NCBI GenBank assembly: GCA_946550725.1
Contig: CAMNQX010000007.1
Span: forward strand, 23,656-87,655
Direction of reading: 5' to 3'
From: an uncultured Clostridia bacterium
GTDB taxonomy: Bacteria > Bacillota > Clostridia > Oscillospirales > Oscillospiraceae
DNA: 64,000 nt
Part shown: piece by piece, positions 62,370-64,000 of the stretch
Position numbering within the stretch: the stretch's first letter is position 1
Layout of the letters: every line of letters begins with the position of its first letter
The notes under the pieces: generated by a model
Told to the model about the DNA's origin: nothing
The model's input: the letters and a program-made list of their open reading frames with translations, nothing else
Database searches by the model: none
Program-made: the position numbers and the translations under genes

Positions 62370-62402
62370 TACCTCCAACGATCATTATGGGAGGGTCCCG
62401 CC

Positions 62403-62609
62403 ATGCTGTTTGAAGAGAAGATCGACCCCCGCTGTGTCTACTGCAAGCGGGGCAGACCGTTGGAGGACGGACAGATCATCTGCCCCAAGCGCGGTGTGGT
62501 CTCCCCCGGCGCCTCCTGCGGGGCGTTCAAATATGACCCCCTCAAGCGCGTCCCGCCCCGTCCCGCCACCCCCAAGCTGGACCTGCCGGGGGAGGATTTC
62601 GAGCTGTAA
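62403..62609 (+). CDS. small Cys-motif protein
   Basis: 68 residues. Four cysteines (C11, C14, C27, C39) in the order CVYC...C...C suggest one small metal site. The C-terminal tail is rich in Pro and Asp (PKLDLPGEDFEL). Not a named family I recognise. A GGAGGG site precedes the start. The next gene begins right after the stop codon. The last 12 codons are duplicated, as DNA, upstream of the gene at 63147. Confidence 0.8.
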   Translation: MLFEEKIDPRCVYCKRGRPLEDGQIICPKRGVVSPGASCGAFKYDPLKRVPPRPATPKLDLPGEDFEL

Positions 62610-62614
62610 ATGAA
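62572..62614 (+). repeat. direct repeat, copy 1 (gene end plus start of vanZ)
   Basis: From CCAAGCTGGACC through GGAGGATTT and GAGCTGTAAATGAA. Covers the last codons and stop of the 68-residue gene and the first codons of the VanZ gene. About 85-90% identical to 63111-63151. Confidence 0.8.
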
Positions 62615-63095
62615 GACCCTGCGCAAAGTTTGGCCCTGGCTGGCGGCGGCGGGGTGGTACGGCGTCATCTTTTTCTTCTCTGCCCAGACCGGGGACGCCT
62701 CCGGGGAGATCTCCGACCGCCTGGCCTTTGACCTTCTGCGGTGGGAGACGGATAACCCGTGGACCCTCTCCCAGGTGCAGTACGCTTTCTTTCAGCTGGT
62801 CACTTTCCTGCTGAGGAAAGCCGCCCACATGGCCGTCTTTTTTGTCCTGACCTTCTTCCTGCTGCTGGGCCTGAAGGAGCGGCTCCCCTCGGGGAAGGCC
62901 CGGGCCGCCGCGGCGGCCGGTCTCTGCGCCGTGCTGGCCGCCCTGGACGAGCTGCACCAGTATTTCGTCCCCGGCCGCAGCTGCCAGCTCACCGACGTGA
63001 TCATCGACCTGCTGGGCGGCCTGGTCTGTATCCTGCTTTGGTTCCTGGTGCGGGCCGTCCGCGCCCGCCGGGCCAAAAAACACGCCAAATCATAA
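62610..63095 (+). CDS. VanZ-family membrane protein
   Basis: 161 residues. Four membrane helices and the VanZ marks: the N-terminal VIFFFSAQTGDASG, KAAHMAVFFVLTFFLLL and LAALDELHQYFVPGRSCQLTDVIID. VanZ-type proteins are linked to teicoplanin tolerance and lipid head-group or surface changes in some species; role here unknown. It starts directly at the stop of the preceding gene (TAA-ATG), so translation is likely coupled. Confidence 0.92.
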   Translation: MKTLRKVWPWLAAAGWYGVIFFFSAQTGDASGEISDRLAFDLLRWETDNPWTLSQVQYAFFQLVTFLLRKAAHMAVFFVLTFFLLLGLKERLPSGKARAAAAAGLCAVLAALDELHQYFVPGRSCQLTDVIIDLLGGLVCILLWFLVRAVRARRAKKHAKS

Positions 63096-63110
63096 CAAAA
63101 AGGTCCGTTT

Positions 63111-63151
63111 CCAAGCCGGACCTGCCCGGGAGGATTTTGAGCTGTAATGAA
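63111..63151 (+). repeat. direct repeat, copy 2 (upstream of 63147 gene)
   Basis: CCAAGCCGGACC through GGAGGATTT and GAGCTGTAATGAA. Supplies the ribosome site and start codon of the next gene. Confidence 0.8.
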
Positions 63152-63455
63152 CAAAAAGATCCTAATTCATTCCGGTATCGTTTCTTTAGTCACGCTTTTT
63201 CTCTTTTTCCTTTTGCGCTATTTATATCCTGATACTTCCCTTGGGATCATAGCAGGCTTTATGATCTTTTCCGCTTTTGCTGGCATTACGAATTGTGCCC
63301 GTTGGACAGGTGTTTACGGGTGCAGCCATCCCGGCGAAAATGCATGGCGGCCGCATTTTGCCGAAAACTCTCCCGATGCCAACGCGATATGTTTTAACGC
63401 GCTTAAGTGGGGCGGGTCCATATTTCTGTTCTGGTCTTTCTGTTTTGGTCTGTAG
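63147..63455 (+). CDS. small membrane protein
   Basis: 102 residues, more AT-rich than its neighbours. Two or three membrane helices (about 7-25, 32-48 and 85-101), with CARWTGVYGCSHPGENAW between. No known family recognised. The ATG overlaps the TAA of the repeated segment (TAATGA), and GGGAGG lies about 13 nt upstream. It probably reached this place with, or next to, the duplicated segment. Confidence 0.7.
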   Translation: MNKKILIHSGIVSLVTLFLFFLLRYLYPDTSLGIIAGFMIFSAFAGITNCARWTGVYGCSHPGENAWRPHFAENSPDANAICFNALKWGGSIFLFWSFCFGL

Positions 63456-63493
63456 ATGCAATCATTCCGTTGCTTCAAGTTATATCTTAAACA

Positions 63494-63522
63494 AAAGGGA
63501 CGCTCCACGGAGCGTCCCTTTT
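63494..63522 (-). terminator. terminator of typA/bipA
   Basis: AAAGGGACGCTCC pairs with GGAGCGTCCCTTT around ACGG-type loop; A and T runs on both sides make it bidirectional. Confidence 0.9.
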
Positions 63523-63539
63523 TGATGGCGTTTTCTGTT

Positions 63540-64000
63540 TTACTGCTTTTTCTTGCTGGCCTCGCGCATGCGGGCCGAGTGGTCCAGCAGACGTTTGCGG
63601 AGCCGCAGAGACTTGGGGGTGACCTCCAGCAGCTCGTCGTCGGCCAGGAACTCCAGGCACTGCTCCAGGCTCAGCGTCTTGGGCGGCACCAGCCGCAGGG
63701 CCTCGTCGGAGCCGGAGGCGCGCATATTGGTGAGCTGCTTTTTCTTGCAGACATTCACCGTGATATCCTCCATCTTGGGACACTCGCCCACGATCATCCC
63801 GGCGTATACGGGCACGCCCGCGCCGATAAACAAAACCCCGCGCTCCTGGGCGTTGAACAGGCCGTAGGTGACGCTCTCCCCCGTCTCGAAGGACACCAGC
63901 GAGCCGGTGGAGCGGCGGCTGATCTCCCCCTTCACGGGGGCGTAGGAGTCAAAGATGGAGGCCATGATGCCCTCCCCCTTGGTGTCGGTCAAAAACTCGT
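63540..64000 (-). CDS. typA: translational GTPase TypA/BipA, C-terminal part
   Basis: About 153 codons; the frame is open to the right edge, so the GTPase domains lie outside the window. The fragment starts FLTDTKGEGIMAS, the conserved edge of domain V, and goes through the BipA-specific C-terminal domain: GSLVSFETGESVTYGLF, ERGVLFIGAGVPVYAGMIVGE, KKKQLTNMRASGSDEALRL and the LEFLADDELLEVTPKSLRLRKRLLD block that closes the protein. It binds the 70S ribosome under cold or nutrient stress. Confidence 0.96.
   Translation of the reverse strand, partial: EFLTDTKGEGIMASIFDSYAPVKGEISRRSTGSLVSFETGESVTYGLFNAQERGVLFIGAGVPVYAGMIVGECPKMEDITVNVCKKKQLTNMRASGSDEALRLVPPKTLSLEQCLEFLADDELLEVTPKSLRLRKRLLDHSARMREASKKKQ

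Overview
This 64 kb window is a chromosomal segment of a GC-rich, spore-forming Firmicute. The codon choice is strongly GC-biased, and the gene set fits a gut clostridium of the Oscillospiraceae (Flavonifractor/Lawsonibacter-like): yqfC-yqfD-phoH-ybeY-era-recO, ylbJ, a CarD-family regulator, an MBOAT/DHHW cell-surface acetylation cluster, a 449-residue glutamate dehydrogenase of the Clostridium symbiosum type, and HrcA/CIRCE control of clpB. The lineage is inferred from gene content, not from a database search.

Layout. 1-5.7 kb: the tail of a HAD phosphatase, a cold-shock protein, nagA/nagB, tRNA-Gly(CCC), and clpB behind a perfect CIRCE operator. 5.7-6.4 kb: gene-free DNA packed with palindromes. 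6.4-12.75 kb: a more AT-rich mobilisable element of the Tn4451 type (large serine recombinase TnpX, TnpW, Mob/Pre relaxase with a recognisable oriT, TnpV). Its cargo is a four-gene operon for DNA-alkylation repair (alkA-like, adaA, ogt, ABM-domain protein). 12.8-20.5 kb: a divergent XRE/small-protein pair, aminotransferase, DUF2461 protein, polysaccharide deacetylase, CarD, ispD-ispF, a dipeptide epimerase and a transglutaminase-like protein. 20.8-28.5 kb: gdhA, a 977-residue Sel1-repeat protein, ackA, tmcAL and udk. 28.7-32.6 kb: lipoprotein-MBOAT-DHHW-GNAT. 32.7-41 kb: an oligopeptide ABC transporter (oppABCDF) read in line with an LD-carboxypeptidase and an NlpC/P60 peptidase, which looks like a muropeptide import and recycling unit. 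41.2-47 kb: an LTA-synthase-like sulfatase, a D,D-carboxypeptidase, mgtE behind a structured leader, and a BI-1 family protein. 47-52.5 kb: a six-gene operon joining an amino-acid ABC transporter, an alpha/beta hydrolase, ilvD and a DMP19-like protein. 52.6-61.1 kb: galM-like, recO, era, a second XRE/small-protein pair, a lipoprotein, an acyltransferase, ybeY, a RAYT transposase, phoH, yqfD and yqfC. 61.2-64 kb: ylbJ, a small Cys-motif protein, VanZ, a small membrane protein and the end of typA/bipA.

The most striking signal is a dispersed palindrome family. I count 15 copies; nearly all start GTAGGG (most GTAGGGGC), one starts GCAGGGGC, and each continues with a hairpin whose stem changes between copies while pairing is kept. 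Several copies form doublets with a conserved linker, like bacterial BIMEs. The same window encodes a REP-associated tyrosine transposase (58092-58577), placed between phoH and ybeY. That gene itself carries two copies of the palindrome in frame, so they are translated as short peptides. This looks like a complete REP/RAYT system with elements inside the gene of their own putative mobiliser.

Second in interest are the alkylation-repair mobilisable element, the terminator-bearing leader of mgtE (not a canonical M-box by eye), and two divergent XRE/small-gene pairs with clear operators.
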